A DNA stretch of 64,000 bases from Gilvibacter sediminis. GTDB taxonomy: Bacteria > Bacteroidota > Bacteroidia > Flavobacteriales > Flavobacteriaceae. Numbering within the stretch: position 1 is the stretch's first letter; each line of letters opens with the position of its first letter. This document shows positions 9,402 through 20,833 of this stretch, one piece after another. The position numbers and the translations under genes are program-made. The notes below the pieces were generated by a model, which was not told the DNA's origin, ran no database searches, and worked only from the letters and a program-made list of their open reading frames with translations. The stretch spans positions 20,586-84,585 of the forward strand of contig NZ_JAQQTE010000019.1 of the NCBI RefSeq assembly GCF_028561565.1, read 5' to 3'.

Positions 9402-10142
9402 CTAATACAATCGCATATAAACAAAATCCTTTCCCGTCGCAAACTCCACATAGGTTGATTTGGAGTCTGTTGTACTGGAATCTGAACTCAAATTGGAGCT
9501 CACCAATCCCATAAAGCTCACGGTGTATCGTCCCGCGGCTGGTAATGTGATATAGGTGGAGCAACTGTTGAACATTCTCCCTACTTGCGAGTTTGAGCTT
9601 CTGCTGGAATAACTCTTAGACGAGGGTCCGTATTTACGCGTATCCCCGCTAACCATTACGTAATTCTCTATCCTGCGAGCGACCTTATCGTTGATCACAT
9701 CTTTAAGAGAGCTCCCATAGATCTCAAAACTAATTCCATACTTTACCTCTAGTATAGCCGCACGATTCACAAAAATGGTATAAGTCCCTATGGCAGCTGC
9801 TTCTTCTCCGTCAGGATCTGAAGCACTGAGCGTTATGGATCTCCTTGATGAACTGGAATCATCAAATACGTCTGTTGCACCTGAAGTCTGGAGTTCTAAA
9901 GTGAACGCACCGTCACCATCTACATAAAGCGGATAGGTATCGTCGGTGAGATCACCATTGCCGTTGGCGTCGCCGCCGTTCTGATCGTTGTTAATATAAT
10001 TCAAGCTTTCCACGCGCATGGTGCCCGTTGCACCTGCGATATGTAAGGATTGCCTAGGATTATCAGTATTGATTCCTATTTGAGCAAAGCCATAGATCCC
10101 CGAACTAAAAACAAGTGCAAATGTTAAGTAGTTTTGCAACAC
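9402..10142 (-). CDS. Secreted QVGINT-type protein, paralogue 3 (first in operon)
   Basis: 246 residues starting with GTG at 10140-10142 (or the adjoining TTG); no in-frame ATG exists between the upstream stop and the signal peptide (LTFALVFSSGIYGFA). The mature start is QIGINTDNPRQSLHI. It carries the shared TMRVESLNYINN segment, a short insert rich in G, D and N, and Ser-rich stretches (SSKSYSSRSSNS). First gene of the three-gene tandem family. The upstream region holds an unusual G-rich tract at 10185-10208. Function not recognised. Confidence 0.82.
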   Translation of the reverse strand: MLQNYLTFALVFSSGIYGFAQIGINTDNPRQSLHIAGATGTMRVESLNYINNDQNGGDANGNGDLTDDTYPLYVDGDGAFTLELQTSGATDVFDDSSSSRRSITLSASDPDGEEAAAIGTYTIFVNRAAILEVKYGISFEIYGSSLKDVINDKVARRIENYVMVSGDTRKYGPSSKSYSSRSSNSQVGRMFNSCSTYITLPAAGRYTVSFMGLVSSNLSSDSSTTDSKSTYVEFATGKDFVYMRLY

Positions 10143-10184
10143 GTTTAAAATTATAAATACTAAAATCGAGTCTATTCGCTAACT

Positions 10185-10208
10185 GGGGGAAGGGGGTAGT
10201 TGGGGGGG
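10185..10208 (+). other. G-quadruplex-capable G-tract
   Basis: Runs of 5, 5 and 7 guanines on the plus strand (10185-10189, 10192-10196, 10202-10208), separated by AA and TAGTT, in otherwise AT-rich DNA. The 7-G run can supply two G3 tracts, so an intramolecular four-tract quadruplex is possible. The tract sits 43-66 bp upstream of the QVGINT operon start, on the template strand for that operon. Confidence 0.6.
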
Positions 10209-10293
10209 ATAATTAACGAATGTATTTCCGTGTGGATAGTAGGTATATAAAATTAGACATTAAATTCATATCAAATCTTAACGAAAACAAAAC

Positions 10294-10356
10294 ACCCTTC
10301 TCAAAATCGACAAAATCATCGATATTTTCGATGATATAACCAATTTCAAGAAGGGT
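10294..10356 (-). terminator. Composite terminator after the rpoBC/DUF3467 unit
   Basis: Outer arms ACCCTTCT (10294-10301) and AGAAGGGT (10349-10356) enclose an inner perfect hairpin ATCATCGA-TATTT-TCGATGAT (10315-10335). Read on the minus strand the outer arm is followed by GTTTTGTTTTCG, a T-rich tail. It is 87 bp past the stop codon of the DUF3467 gene and is the likely end of the ribosomal/RNA-polymerase transcript. Confidence 0.6.
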
Positions 10357-10442
10357 ACTACCTAAATTCTTACAAATTTAAAGGCTTATTCTAAATATAG
10401 AAGATCGCTTTTATAGAGTAAAAGCGTGTTTCAATAGCCGTT

Positions 10443-10760
10443 TTAAGCTTCTCCTGTAGGGCCAAAGTTTAGCGGGATAGGCGGTTGCTCCACGTCCTTG
10501 ATAGCACCATTAGCCGCTTCAAAACGCTTGATGTTCTCACCCAAAGCCTTGTGAAAACGCTTGGCGTGTTGTGGGGTTAAGATGATACGGGCCTTTACCT
10601 TACTCTTCGGCGTACCCGGCATAATGGAGACATAATCAATAACAAATTCTGAGATGGAATGGTTGATGATCGCCAAGTTGCTGTAGATTCCTTGAGCCAC
10701 TGATTCATCCAACTCAATATTGATCTGTCCTTTTTTCTGATCGTTATTATTATCGTTCAT
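10443..10760 (-). CDS. DUF3467 domain protein
   Basis: A 105-residue cytoplasmic protein of the DUF3467 family, with the core QINIELDESVAQGIYSNLA, a middle FVIDYVSIMPG and a C-terminal PPIPLNFGPTGEA. Function unknown. In Flavobacteriia this gene commonly follows rpoC, as here. The start at 10758-10760 (MNDNNNDQKK) is preferred over an upstream ATG that would place the start inside the hairpin at 10778-10805. It begins 67 bp after rpoC and is probably the last gene of that transcript. Confidence 0.85.
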   Translation of the reverse strand: MNDNNNDQKKGQINIELDESVAQGIYSNLAIINHSISEFVIDYVSIMPGTPKSKVKARIILTPQHAKRFHKALGENIKRFEAANGAIKDVEQPPIPLNFGPTGEA

Positions 10761-10777
10761 AATAGTGTTTATAAACA

Positions 10778-10805
10778 CAGAATCCCGCTATAAAACGGGA
10801 TTCTG
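10778..10805 (-). terminator. Hairpin between rpoC and the DUF3467 gene
   Basis: A perfect 10-bp inverted repeat CAGAATCCCG / CGGGATTCTG (10778-10787 and 10796-10805) with an 8-base loop. On the minus strand the following bases (TGTTTATAAAC) are only moderately T-rich, so it may be a partial terminator or an RNA-processing or stability element that lowers expression of the last gene. Confidence 0.55.
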
Positions 10806-10827
10806 CAAATTATTTATTGAACAAGGA

Positions 10828-13800
10828 TTAGTTGTAGTTAACCTCTTGTTTTTCTTCAGTCATTTGTTCCAATTCCTCTTTAGAACCGACGATGATATGA
10901 TCGTAATTACGCATACCAGTACCGGCAGGAATACGGTGACCTACAATTACATTCTCTTTCAAGCCTTCTAGGGTATCTACTTTACCGCTTACCGCTGCTT
11001 CGTTCAACACCTTAGTAGTTTCCTGGAAGGAAGCCGCTGAGATGAAAGACTTAGTTTGTAGCGATGCACGTGTGATACCTTGTAGGATAGGAGTCGCTGT
11101 TGCAGGTACTGCATCACGAGCTTCAACCAAGGCTTTGTCTGCACGTCTCAAGATAGAGTTCTCATCTCGCAACTGACGTGGCGATACGATCTGACCTTCT
11201 TTCAAGGTTTCAGAATCACCAGCGCTAGATACTACCTTCATTCCAAAGATCTTATCGTTTTCTTCAATGAAGTCGTATTTATGCGTCAATTGGTTCTCTA
11301 AGAAGATGGTGTCTCCTGGATCGTTGATCTTCACCTTACGCATCATTTGACGTACTACTACCTCAAAGTGCTTATCGTTGATCTTCACCCCTTGCAGACG
11401 GTATACCTCTTGAACTTCGTTCACTAAGTACTGTTGTACTGCAGATGGGCCCTTGATCTTCAAGATATCCTCTGGAGTGATAGAACCATCAGAAAGTGGC
11501 ATACCGGCGCGGATGTAATCGTTCTCCTGTACCAGGATCTGATTAGACAGCTTCACCAAGTATTTCTTAATGTCACCTAATTTAGATTCTACAATGATCT
11601 CGCGATTACCACGCTTGATCTTACCAAAAGATACAACACCGTCAATCTCACTTACCACTGCAGGGTTTGATGGGTTACGTGCTTCAAAGAGCTCGGTAAC
11701 TCGTGGAAGACCCCCTGTAATATCACCCGCTTTCGCAGATTTACGTGGAATCTTAACCAAGATCTTACCAACCTTGATCTTCTCGGCATCGTCTACCATA
11801 AGGTGAGCCCCTACTGGTAAGTTGTATGAACGGATCACTTCTCCTTTAGCTCCACAGATCTGAAGTGTTGGGATCAGTTTCTTGTTTCTCGATTCAGAGA
11901 TCACTTTCTCTTGGAATCCGGTTTGTTCGTCAATTTCTACTTGATAAGTAACACCTTGTTCGATATTCTCGTACTTGATCTTACCAGCAAATTCTGAGAT
12001 GATCACACCGTTATATGGATCCCATTGACATACTACATCACCTTTCTTAAGGCTCTGTCCGTCTTTCACAAAGATGGACGATCCGTAAGGGATGTTGTTT
12101 GTACTGAGGACAATTCCAGTTTTCTTGTCAACCACTTTGATCTCAGAAGTACGAGAGATCACGATATCAACTTCGTTTCCTTCTGCGTCCTCTCCCTTAA
12201 CGGTCTTCAAGTCTTCGATCTCGGCCTTACCGTCAAACTTCACGATGAGTTTGTTCTCTTCTGAGATGTTTCCGGCAATACCACCCACGTGGAAGGTACG
12301 TAGAGTAAGCTGTGTACCAGGCTCTCCAATAGACTGAGCAGCCACAACACCAACAGCTTCACCGATCTGTACCATCTTACCAGTCGCCAAGTTGCGTCCG
12401 TAACACTGTGCACAGATACCTTTTTTAGCCTCACAAGTCAAAGCAGAACGAACCTCTACGCTCTCTACTGGAGATGCATCAACTCTCTTGGCAACAGCCT
12501 CGTCAATGTGATCGCCAGCGCCTACCAACAATTCGTTAGTTAGTGGGTCGTAAACGTCGTTAAGTGAAGTACGTCCAACGATACGCTCGCCTAGAGACTC
12601 CACTACTTCTTCGTTCTTCTTAAGTGGGGTAACCTCTACTCCGCGAAGTGTTCCACAGTCGTGCTCGTTAATGATCACATCCTGAGACACATCTACCAAA
12701 CGACGAGTCAAGTATCCAGCATCCGCCGTTTTAAGGGCCGTATCCGCAAGACCTTTACGCGCACCGTGCGTAGAGATAAAGTATTCTAAGATCGATAGTC
12801 CTTCCTTAAAGTTAGAAAGGATCGGGTTTTCAATAATTTCACCACCTCCAGAGTTCGATTTCTTCGGCTTGGCCATCAGACCACGCATACCCGTCAACTG
12901 ACGGATCTGCTCCTTAGAACCACGCGCTCCAGAATCAAGCATCATATATACCGAGTTAAACCCTTGCTGATCTTCACGGATACGCTTCATAGAAAGCTCC
13001 GTCAAGTTCGCGTTGGTTGCGGTCCAGATATCAATTACCTGGTTGTAACGCTCGTTGTTGGTGATAAGACCCATGTTGTAGTTAGCAATGATGCCGTCTA
13101 CTTGCTCGTTCGCGTCGTCAATCATGGTGTGCTTCTCCTGTGGAATAATGATATCCCCAAGGCTAAACGACAATCCTCCTTCAAAAGCGAACTTATATCC
13201 AAGGTCTTTAATAGAGTCTAAGAAATCAGCAGTAGTAGGCACGTCAGTTACTTTCAAAATACCACCAATGATATCACGTAAGGATTTCTTGGTCAATACT
13301 TCGTTGATGTAACCGGCAGCCTCTGGTACTTCCTGGTTAAAGATCACTCGACCTACAGTCGACTCAATAACTTGGTATACCAATTCTCCAGCTTCGTTGA
13401 AGTCTTTTGTACGGATCTTGATGATCGCGTTCAAGTCAACTTTCTTTTCGTTGTAAGCGATTACAACCTCTTCTGCAGAGTAGAAGGTCAAACCTTCCCC
13501 TTTAATTGGGTGCTCTTTAGTGGATTTACGTGGCTTGGTCATATAATAAAGACCCAATACCATATCCTGAGACGGTACCGCTACTGGAGAACCGTTTGCT
13601 GGGTTCAAAATGTTGTGAGAGGCAAGCATCAACAGCTGTGATTCCAGAATTGCTTCTGGCCCTAGTGGAAGGTGAACCGCCATTTGGTCACCATCAAAGT
13701 CCGCGTTAAATGCCGTACACACTAATGGGTGTAACTGAATCGCTTTCCCTTCGATAAGCTTAGGCTGGAACGCTTGGATACCCAAACGGTGAAGCGTAGG

Positions 13801-15129
13801 AGCACGGTTTAGGAGTACTGGGTGTCCTTTAAGAACGTTCTCCAAGATATCCCAAACTACAGGCTCTTTCTTATCGATAATCTTTTTAGCCGATTTTACC
13901 GTCTTCACGATACCACGCTCGATCAGTTTACGGATCACAAACGGCTTGTATAGTTCTGCGGCCATGTTCTTAGGCAGACCACATTCGTATAGTTTCAATT
14001 CAGGTCCAACAACAATTACCGAACGCGCTGAATAATCCACACGCTTACCGAGTAAGTTTTGACGGAAACGTCCTTGCTTACCTTTAAGCGAGTCAGAAAG
14101 TGATTTCAGTGGACGGTTAGAGTCTGTTTTTACTGCGGATGACTTACGGGTGTTGTCGAATAGCGAGTCTACAGATTCCTGTAGCATACGCTTCTCGTTA
14201 CGCAAGATCACTTCCGGAGCTTTGATCTCCACCAAACGCTTCAAACGATTGTTACGGATAATCACACGACGGTAAAGGTCGTTCAAATCCGAAGTTGCGA
14301 AACGTCCACCATCTAGTGGTACCAATGGACGTAATTCTGGTGGGATCACCGGAACTACCTTCATGATCATCCACTCAGGCTTGTTTTCGCGATTGTTGTT
14401 TGCCTCACGCAAAGCTTCCACCACTTGCAAACGCTTAAGGGCTTCTGTTTTACGCTGCTTAGAAGTTTCGTTGTTCGCTTTGTGACGCAGATCAAAAGAC
14501 AAGCTGTCTAGATCAATGCGGTTCAACAATTCGATCAAACACTCTGCTCCCATCTTCGCGATGAATTTGTTAGGATCAGAATCTTCTAAATACATATTCT
14601 CCTGTGGAAGGGTATCCAATACATTCAAATACTCCTCTTCAGTAAGGAAGTCCATTTTTTGTAACGGCTCTCCTTCTTCGTTTTTGGCGATACCTGGCTG
14701 AATAACCACGTAACGCTCATAATAGATAATCATATCCAACTTCTTGGACGGCAATCCAAGAAGGTATCCGATCTTGTTCGGAAGACTTCTGAAGTACCAG
14801 ATGTGCGCAACAGGTACAACCAAGTTGATGTGACCTACACGATCACGACGCACTTTCTTTTCGGTAACTTCTACCCCACAACGGTCACAAACGATTCCTT
14901 TGTATCGGATACGCTTGTATTTTCCACAGGCACATTCATAGTCCTTTACAGGTCCAAAAATACGCTCGCAGAACAGTCCGTCGCGTTCGGGTTTGTGGGT
15001 ACGGTAGTTGATGGTTTCTGGTTTCAATACCTCTCCGCGAGATTCTGCCAAAATAGACTCCGGCGAAGCCAAACCAATAGAAATCTTGTTGAATTTCTTT
15101 ACCGTGTTGTTATCTTTATTTCTTGCCAT
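10828..15129 (-). CDS. rpoC: DNA-directed RNA polymerase subunit beta'
   Basis: The largest core polymerase subunit, 1,433 residues. It carries the active-site motif NADFDGDQM (about residue 470), whose three Asp residues bind the catalytic Mg, the N-terminal zinc-binding segment ([20 protein letters not shown]) and the second zinc site around CGTLRG and CAQCYG. The trigger loop/bridge helix region [17 protein letters not shown] is intact. Directly downstream of rpoB (68 bp gap), same strand. The C-terminus ends in acidic residues ([10 protein letters not shown]). Confidence 0.98.
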   Translation of the reverse strand: MARNKDNNTVKKFNKISIGLASPESILAESRGEVLKPETINYRTHKPERDGLFCERIFGPVKDYECACGKYKRIRYKGIVCDRCGVEVTEKKVRRDRVGHINLVVPVAHIWYFRSLPNKIGYLLGLPSKKLDMIIYYERYVVIQPGIAKNEEGEPLQKMDFLTEEEYLNVLDTLPQENMYLEDSDPNKFIAKMGAECLIELLNRIDLDSLSFDLRHKANNETSKQRKTEALKRLQVVEALREANNNRENKPEWMIMKVVPVIPPELRPLVPLDGGRFATSDLNDLYRRVIIRNNRLKRLVEIKAPEVILRNEKRMLQESVDSLFDNTRKSSAVKTDSNRPLKSLSDSLKGKQGRFRQNLLGKRVDYSARSVIVVGPELKLYECGLPKNMAAELYKPFVIRKLIERGIVKTVKSAKKIIDKKEPVVWDILENVLKGHPVLLNRAPTLHRLGIQAFQPKLIEGKAIQLHPLVCTAFNADFDGDQMAVHLPLGPEAILESQLLMLASHNILNPANGSPVAVPSQDMVLGLYYMTKPRKSTKEHPIKGEGLTFYSAEEVVIAYNEKKVDLNAIIKIRTKDFNEAGELVYQVIESTVGRVIFNQEVPEAAGYINEVLTKKSLRDIIGGILKVTDVPTTADFLDSIKDLGYKFAFEGGLSFSLGDIIIPQEKHTMIDDANEQVDGIIANYNMGLITNNERYNQVIDIWTATNANLTELSMKRIREDQQGFNSVYMMLDSGARGSKEQIRQLTGMRGLMAKPKKSNSGGGEIIENPILSNFKEGLSILEYFISTHGARKGLADTALKTADAGYLTRRLVDVSQDVIINEHDCGTLRGVEVTPLKKNEEVVESLGERIVGRTSLNDVYDPLTNELLVGAGDHIDEAVAKRVDASPVESVEVRSALTCEAKKGICAQCYGRNLATGKMVQIGEAVGVVAAQSIGEPGTQLTLRTFHVGGIAGNISEENKLIVKFDGKAEIEDLKTVKGEDAEGNEVDIVISRTSEIKVVDKKTGIVLSTNNIPYGSSIFVKDGQSLKKGDVVCQWDPYNGVIISEFAGKIKYENIEQGVTYQVEIDEQTGFQEKVISESRNKKLIPTLQICGAKGEVIRSYNLPVGAHLMVDDAEKIKVGKILVKIPRKSAKAGDITGGLPRVTELFEARNPSNPAVVSEIDGVVSFGKIKRGNREIIVESKLGDIKKYLVKLSNQILVQENDYIRAGMPLSDGSITPEDILKIKGPSAVQQYLVNEVQEVYRLQGVKINDKHFEVVVRQMMRKVKINDPGDTIFLENQLTHKYDFIEENDKIFGMKVVSSAGDSETLKEGQIVSPRQLRDENSILRRADKALVEARDAVPATATPILQGITRASLQTKSFISAASFQETTKVLNEAAVSGKVDTLEGLKENVIVGHRIPAGTGMRNYDHIIVGSKEELEQMTEEKQEVNYN

Positions 15130-15197
15130 AATGCTAATATGCTATGCTAATTTAATGCTAAAGTGAGCTACACTTTATCTTATCCCCAAAAGGGCAA

Positions 15198-18100
15198 TTA
15201 CTCTTCTAAACGGATATCCAATCCAAGACCTTTCAATTCATGCATCAATACGTTGAATGACTCTGGCAGACCAGGTTCTGGCATGCTTTCGCCTTTCACG
15301 ATAGCTTCATAAGTCTTGGCACGTCCGATAACGTCATCGGATTTAACCGTTAGAATTTCGCGCAAGGTGCTGGATGCTCCGTATGCTTCGAGCGCCCAAA
15401 CCTCCATTTCTCCAAAACGCTGACCTCCAAATTGTGCCTTACCACCAAGTGGTTGCTGCGTAATGAGCGAGTAAGGTCCAATTGAACGGGCGTGCATCTT
15501 GTCATCGACCATGTGACCCAACTTAAGCATGTAGATCACACCAACTGTTGCCGGCTGATCAAAACGCTCTCCGGTTCCACCGTCATATAGATAGGTGTGT
15601 CCGAATCGTGGAATACCTGCCTCATCGGTCAATTCGTTGATCTGGTCTAGTGTAGCACCGTCAAAGATCGGAGTAGCAAACTTGCGACCCAATTTCTGAC
15701 CAGCCCATCCTAGTACCGTTTCGTAGATCTGTCCGATGTTCATACGCGATGGTACCCCAAGTGGGTTTAGTACGATATCTACAGGAGTACCGTCTTCAAG
15801 GAATGGCATATCCTCTTCACGTACAATACGTGCAACAATACCTTTGTTACCGTGACGTCCTGCCATCTTATCACCTACTTTAAGCTTACGTTTCTTAGCG
15901 ATGTAAACTTTAGCCAATTTCAAGATTCCAGATGGAAGCTCATCTCCAACAGAGATGGTGAACTTCTCACGTCTTAGGTTACCCTGTAGGTCATTCTCTT
16001 TGATCTTGTAGTTGTGCAACAACTCGGCAACCAATTTATTGGTGTCCTTATCTGTAGTCCACGTTCCTTGCGTAAGGTGCGTATAATCGTCTACAGCGTT
16101 AAGCATCTTAAGGGTGTATTTCTTTCCTTTAGGGAAGATCTCTTCACCCAAGTCATTCATTACACCTTGAGCAGTTTTACCACCCACGATCTCAAAGAGC
16201 TTCTCAACTAGCACATCTTTCAAAGCAGAGAACTTAGTCTCGTACTTCAATTCAAGCTCGTTGATGTCTTCTTTATCTTTAGCCCGTTTGCGCTTGTCTT
16301 TAATAGCGCGTGCAAATAGTTTTTTGTCAATTACTACCCCGCTAAGTGAAGGAGAAGCTTTCAAAGAAGCATCTTTTACATCACCTGCTTTGTCACCAAA
16401 GATGGCGCGTAGTAGTTTTTCTTCCGGAGTTGGATCGCTCTCTCCTTTTGGAGTGATCTTTCCAATTAGGATATCACCAGGCTTCACCTCTGCACCAACG
16501 CGGATCATACCGTGCTCGTCCAAGTCTTTAGTAGCCTCTTCTGATACGTTAGGGATATCACTAGTCAATTCTTCGTTACCTAATTTGGTATCGCGAACTT
16601 CTAGAGAGTACTCATCAATGTGGATAGAGGTAAAGATATCTTCACGCACCACTTTTTCTGAGATCACAATCGCATCCTCAAAGTTGTAACCCTTCCATGG
16701 CATAAAAGCCACTTTCATGTTACGTCCTAGTGCCAATTCTCCGTCTTCTGTTGCATAACCTTGACAAAGCACTTGTCCTTTAGCCACTCGGTCCCCTTTG
16801 CGAACGATTGGTTTTAGGTTGATCGAAGTACTCTGGTTGGTCTTGCGGAATTTGATCAACTGATAGGTCTTAGAATCTCCATCAAAGCTTACCAAACGCT
16901 CTACGTCGTTGCGGTCATATTTAATGGTGATCTCACGAGAGTCCACATATTCAACAACTCCGTCTCCTTCTGCATTGATCAATACTCGTGAATCCGACGC
17001 TACTTGACGCTCCAATCCAGTTCCCACAATTGGAGAATCTGCGATTAGAAGCGGTACCGCCTGACGCATCATGTTAGATCCCATCAAGGCACGGTTCGCA
17101 TCATCGTGCTCCAAGAAAGGAATAAGCGAAGCCGAGATCGAAGAGATCTGGTTTGGCGCCACATCCGTGTAGTGTACCTCTTTAGGGTCTACTACTGGGA
17201 AGTCACCTTCCATACGAGCAATTACACGATCGTTATCAATAGTTCCGTCTTTCTTAAGCGGAATGTTTGCCTGAGCAATTAGTTTCTCTTCTTCCTCTTC
17301 TGCAGATAGGTAGATCGGTTCTGACTTTAAGTCAACTTTACCGTTCTCTACTTTGCGGTATGGAGTTTCAATGAATCCGAGGTTATTCACCTTGGCGTAC
17401 ACAGAAAGTGAAGAGATCAGTCCAATGTTTGGACCTTCAGGAGTTTCAATAGGACACAGACGCCCGTAGTGGGTGTAGTGTACGTCTCGAACCTCAAAAC
17501 CGGCGCGCTCACGAGATAGACCTCCAGGCCCTAGTGCAGAAAGACGACGCTTGTGCGTGATCTCCGCTAGTGGGTTGGTCTGGTCCATGAACTGAGACAA
17601 CTGGTTGGTTCCAAAGAAGGAATTGATCACAGAAGAAAGTGTCTTCGCGTTGATCAAGTCGATCGGAGTAAATACCTCGTTGTCACGAACGTTCATACGC
17701 TCACGAATAGTACGAGCCATACGAGCCAAACCTACTCCAAATTGAGAAGAAAGCTGCTCTCCTACGGTACGTACACGACGGTTAGACAAGTGGTCGATAT
17801 CATCGATCTCCGCTTTAGAGTTGATCAATTCAATCAAATACTTGATGATGGTAATGATATCTTCTTTGGTAAGCACTTGCTTGTCCATGTCGATATCCAA
17901 ACCGAGTTTTTTGTTCATTCGGTAACGTCCTACCTCACCCAAGTTGTATCTCTGGTCAGAGAAGAACAACTTGTTGATGATTCCGCGAGCGGTCTCTTCA
18001 TCGGGCGGTTCAGCGTTACGCAATTGACGGTAAATGTGCTCTACCGCTTCTTTTTCAGAGTTGGTAGGGTCCTTTTGTAAAGTGTTGTGGATAATCGCGT

Positions 18101-19010
18101 AGTCCGCCTGCTGATTATCTTCTTTGTGAAGTAAGATGGTCTTACTTCCGGACTCAAGAATTACGTCAATATGTTCTTTTTCAAGGATAGTATCACGATC
18201 CAAAACGATCTCGTTTCTCTCGATTGATACCACCTCTCCAGTATCTTCATCTACGAAATCTTCGTGCCAGGTCTTAAGTACACGCGCCGCTAGCTTGCGA
18301 TCCATGTATTTCTTAAGTCCAGTTTTTGTAGCCTTTACCTCTTCTGCAAGGTCAAAGATCTCTAAGATATCTTTATCGCGCTCAAAACCGATGGCGCGGA
18401 AAAGTGTAGTTACTGGTAATTTCTTTTTACGATCGATATAGGCGTACATTACGCTGTTGATATCGGTCGCAAATTCAATCCATGATCCTTTGAATGGGAT
18501 CACACGTGCCGAGTACAATTTGGTACCATTGGCGTGGAAGGACTGTCCAAAGAACACCCCTGGTGAACGGTGAAGCTGAGAAACAACTACACGTTCAGCA
18601 CCGTTGATACAAAAAGTTCCAGATGGAGTCATATACGGGATAGTTCCCAGGTATACATCTTGCACGATGGTTTCAAAATCTTCGTGCTCCGGATCGGTAC
18701 AGTATAATTTTAAGCGGGCCTTTAGAGGAACGCTGTAGGTCAATCCGCGCTCAATACACTCTAAAATCGAGTAGCGTGGCGGATCAACGAAGTAGTCTAA
18801 AAATTCCAGTACAAATTGATTGCGGGTATCTGTAATTGGAAAGTTTTCCATGAAGGTGTTGTACAAACCTTCGTTTCCTCGTTCTTCTGATTTGGTCTCT
18901 AACTGGAAAAAATCTTGGAAGGATTTTACCTGAATGTCCAGGAAGTCTGGATAATCCGGCTTGTTTTGCACAGAAGAGAAATTCAATCTTTCAGTTTTCG
19001 TTGCGGACAT
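15198..19010 (-). CDS. rpoB: DNA-directed RNA polymerase subunit beta
   Basis: Core polymerase beta subunit, 1,270 residues, the usual Bacteroidota length. Landmarks include the rifampicin-region segment [20 protein letters not shown] followed by [13 protein letters not shown], the GRHGNKG catalytic-region motif and the C-terminal clamp region ending LGLDIRLEE. In the rifampicin region the usual Asp, His, Arg and Ser positions look wild type. Separated from rplL by 138 bp that holds a strong hairpin, a common place for partial attenuation between ribosomal protein and polymerase genes. Confidence 0.98.
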   Translation of the reverse strand: MSATKTERLNFSSVQNKPDYPDFLDIQVKSFQDFFQLETKSEERGNEGLYNTFMENFPITDTRNQFVLEFLDYFVDPPRYSILECIERGLTYSVPLKARLKLYCTDPEHEDFETIVQDVYLGTIPYMTPSGTFCINGAERVVVSQLHRSPGVFFGQSFHANGTKLYSARVIPFKGSWIEFATDINSVMYAYIDRKKKLPVTTLFRAIGFERDKDILEIFDLAEEVKATKTGLKKYMDRKLAARVLKTWHEDFVDEDTGEVVSIERNEIVLDRDTILEKEHIDVILESGSKTILLHKEDNQQADYAIIHNTLQKDPTNSEKEAVEHIYRQLRNAEPPDEETARGIINKLFFSDQRYNLGEVGRYRMNKKLGLDIDMDKQVLTKEDIITIIKYLIELINSKAEIDDIDHLSNRRVRTVGEQLSSQFGVGLARMARTIRERMNVRDNEVFTPIDLINAKTLSSVINSFFGTNQLSQFMDQTNPLAEITHKRRLSALGPGGLSRERAGFEVRDVHYTHYGRLCPIETPEGPNIGLISSLSVYAKVNNLGFIETPYRKVENGKVDLKSEPIYLSAEEEEEKLIAQANIPLKKDGTIDNDRVIARMEGDFPVVDPKEVHYTDVAPNQISSISASLIPFLEHDDANRALMGSNMMRQAVPLLIADSPIVGTGLERQVASDSRVLINAEGDGVVEYVDSREITIKYDRNDVERLVSFDGDSKTYQLIKFRKTNQSTSINLKPIVRKGDRVAKGQVLCQGYATEDGELALGRNMKVAFMPWKGYNFEDAIVISEKVVREDIFTSIHIDEYSLEVRDTKLGNEELTSDIPNVSEEATKDLDEHGMIRVGAEVKPGDILIGKITPKGESDPTPEEKLLRAIFGDKAGDVKDASLKASPSLSGVVIDKKLFARAIKDKRKRAKDKEDINELELKYETKFSALKDVLVEKLFEIVGGKTAQGVMNDLGEEIFPKGKKYTLKMLNAVDDYTHLTQGTWTTDKDTNKLVAELLHNYKIKENDLQGNLRREKFTISVGDELPSGILKLAKVYIAKKRKLKVGDKMAGRHGNKGIVARIVREEDMPFLEDGTPVDIVLNPLGVPSRMNIGQIYETVLGWAGQKLGRKFATPIFDGATLDQINELTDEAGIPRFGHTYLYDGGTGERFDQPATVGVIYMLKLGHMVDDKMHARSIGPYSLITQQPLGGKAQFGGQRFGEMEVWALEAYGASSTLREILTVKSDDVIGRAKTYEAIVKGESMPEPGLPESFNVLMHELKGLGLDIRLEE

Positions 19011-19085
19011 CTACGAACGGAATTTAATTAACAAAAAACTAGGGTGCGCAAAGGTTTTAATATCGAACCTTTATATACGCAAAAT

Positions 19086-19123
19086 GGTTTAGGCCCATCC
19101 CGGCAATCGGGAAGGCCTAAACC
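19086..19123 (-). terminator. Hairpin/attenuator between rplL and rpoB
   Basis: A perfect outer stem GGTTTAGGCC / GGCCTAAACC (19086-19095, 19114-19123) encloses an inner stem TCCCG / CGGGA (19098-19102, 19108-19112). On the minus strand it lies 25 bp after the rplL stop and is followed by ATTTTGCG, a weak T tract. Its place matches the known partial attenuator or RNase-processing site between rplL and rpoB in E. coli. A second, weaker inverted repeat (AAAGGTT/AACCTTT, 19050-19072) lies nearer rpoB. Confidence 0.7.
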
Positions 19124-19148
19124 TTAGGGTTGGCTAACTGCCGGGAGC

Positions 19149-19526
19149 TTACTTAAGCTCAACCTCAGCGCCAGCTTCTTCTAACTGAGCTTTTAGTGCT
19201 TCAGCTTCGTCTTTAGCTACACCTTCTTTGATTGGTGAAGGAGCGTTATCAACTAGTTCCTTAGCGTCTTTAAGACCAGCACCTGTCAATTCTTTAACTA
19301 GTTTTACTACAGCTAGTTTAGAACCTCCAGCGGCTTTAAGGATTACGTCGAATTCAGTTTGCTCTTCAGCGGCGTCTCCACCTCCGGCACCACCACCAGC
19401 AGCAACAGCTACAGCTGCAGCAGCAGGCTCAATACCGTACTCCTCTTTAAGGATGTCAGCTAACTCGTTTACCTCTTTTACAGTAAGGTTAACTAATTGT
19501 TCTGCGAATTCTTTTAAATCTGCCAT
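19149..19526 (-). CDS. rplL: 50S ribosomal protein L7/L12
   Basis: Stalk protein of the 50S subunit that recruits translational GTPases, 125 residues. It shows the N-terminal dimerisation helices, an Ala/Gly-rich hinge ([16 protein letters not shown], about residues 34-50) and the conserved C-terminal domain ([30 protein letters not shown]). Fourth ribosomal protein gene of the rplKAJL series, 54 bp after rplJ. Confidence 0.98.
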   Translation of the reverse strand: MADLKEFAEQLVNLTVKEVNELADILKEEYGIEPAAAAVAVAAGGGAGGGDAAEEQTEFDVILKAAGGSKLAVVKLVKELTGAGLKDAKELVDNAPSPIKEGVAKDEAEALKAQLEEAGAEVELK

Positions 19527-19580
19527 TTTCTATCGTTTTAATAAAATTGTATTCTAAGTGTTTGATTTTTCTTGTTGTGC

Positions 19581-20102
19581 TTATCCTTCGCGCTCAGAAA
19601 GTGTCTTAACAATTCCTGCAATGGTTCCACCGCTCGATTTAAGAGCAGAGATAACATTCTTAGCAGGCGATTGCAACAATCCGATGATATCGCCAATAAG
19701 CTCCTCTTTAGATTTGATCTCAACGAGAGCATCCAATTGGTCGTCGCCAATGAAAACTGCTTCTTCGATGAAAGCACCTTTAAGGATTGGACGCTCCGCT
19801 TTTTTACGGAACTCCTTGATCACTTTAGCTGGAGCGTTTCCAGTCTCAGAGAACATCAATGAAGTGTTGCCTTTAAGCACACCCGTTAATTCTCCAAAGT
19901 CCTTGTCACTGCTCTCCATTGCTTTTTCAAGCAAAGTGTTCTTTACTACAGACAACTTAACTCCCGCTTTAAAACAAGCGCGTCTCAAGTTGGTTGTAGT
20001 TCCTGCGTCCAAACCTGAGATGTCCGCTAGATAAACTACGGAGTTCTCAGCCAGCTGTGCAGTCAAATCCTGAATAACTTGTGATTTTTCTTCTCTTGTC
20101 AT
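19581..20102 (-). CDS. rplJ: 50S ribosomal protein L10
   Basis: Stalk base protein that anchors L7/L12 dimers to the 50S subunit, 173 residues. N-terminus MTREEKSQVIQDLTAQLAE and the segment VYLADISGLDAGTTTNLRR fit the family. It sits 15 bp after rplA and 54 bp before rplL. In other bacteria the L10-L12 complex represses its own mRNA leader; I saw no clear leader hairpin in the short rplA-rplJ gap. Confidence 0.97.
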   Translation of the reverse strand: MTREEKSQVIQDLTAQLAENSVVYLADISGLDAGTTTNLRRACFKAGVKLSVVKNTLLEKAMESSDKDFGELTGVLKGNTSLMFSETGNAPAKVIKEFRKKAERPILKGAFIEEAVFIGDDQLDALVEIKSKEELIGDIIGLLQSPAKNVISALKSSGGTIAGIVKTLSEREG

Positions 20103-20117
20103 TGTCTTTGGGTTTTA

Positions 20118-20813
20118 CTACTCAGCAAATCTCTTGGTGTCGATACTTACTCCAGGACTCATAGTACTGGACATGTAAATACTCTTGATATATACACCTT
20201 TGGCCGCTTGAGGCTTTAACTTTACTAAAGTGGTTATTAATTCGCGGGCGTTTCCAGCGATCTTCTCAGCGTCGAAAGACGACTTTCCAATCGCAGCGTG
20301 AACGATACCGGTCTTCTCAACTTTAAAGTCGATCTTACCACCTTTCACATCTTGCACCGCTTTAGCAACGTCCATTGTCACTGTACCAGTCTTTGGGTTT
20401 GGCATAAGTCCACGAGGTCCTAGAATACGTCCTAGTGGTCCTAACTTACCCATTACGCTTGGCATGGTAACAATTACGTCAACATCTGTCCATCCTCCTT
20501 TAATCTTATCGAGGTATTCGTCTAAACCAACGAAATCAGCTCCTGCAGCAGTAGCTTCGGCCTCCTTATCTGGAGTAACCAAGGCCAATACTTTTACATC
20601 TTTACCCGTACCGTGTGGAAGTGTTACTACCCCGCGAACCATTTGGTTAGCTTTACGAGGGTCAACATTCAAACGAACTGCAAGATCTACAGAGGCGTCA
20701 AAGTTCACGTTGGTGATCTCTTTTATTAAAGCAGAAGCTTCCGTCAAACTGTAGTCCTTATTAACGTCTACTTTTGCGCGAGCTTCCTTTTGCTTTTTGG
20801 TCAATTTTGCCAT
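20118..20813 (-). CDS. rplA: 50S ribosomal protein L1
   Basis: Builds the mobile L1 stalk that binds E-site tRNA, 231 residues. Family hallmarks are [20 protein letters not shown] with [10 protein letters not shown], and the C-terminal [20 protein letters not shown]. Next to rplK (20 bp gap) in the classical order; in E. coli L1 represses this operon by binding upstream of rplK. Confidence 0.98.
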   Translation of the reverse strand: MAKLTKKQKEARAKVDVNKDYSLTEASALIKEITNVNFDASVDLAVRLNVDPRKANQMVRGVVTLPHGTGKDVKVLALVTPDKEAEATAAGADFVGLDEYLDKIKGGWTDVDVIVTMPSVMGKLGPLGRILGPRGLMPNPKTGTVTMDVAKAVQDVKGGKIDFKVEKTGIVHAAIGKSSFDAEKIAGNARELITTLVKLKPQAAKGVYIKSIYMSSTMSPGVSIDTKRFAE

Positions 20814-20833
20814 GATCTGTTTTCTTTAAATCA

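Noticed and set aside
9401-9451. Longer N-terminus for the second QVGINT protein
   Set aside because: Adds a charged stretch before the signal peptide and overlaps the upstream gene; the internal ATG is one base after its stop.
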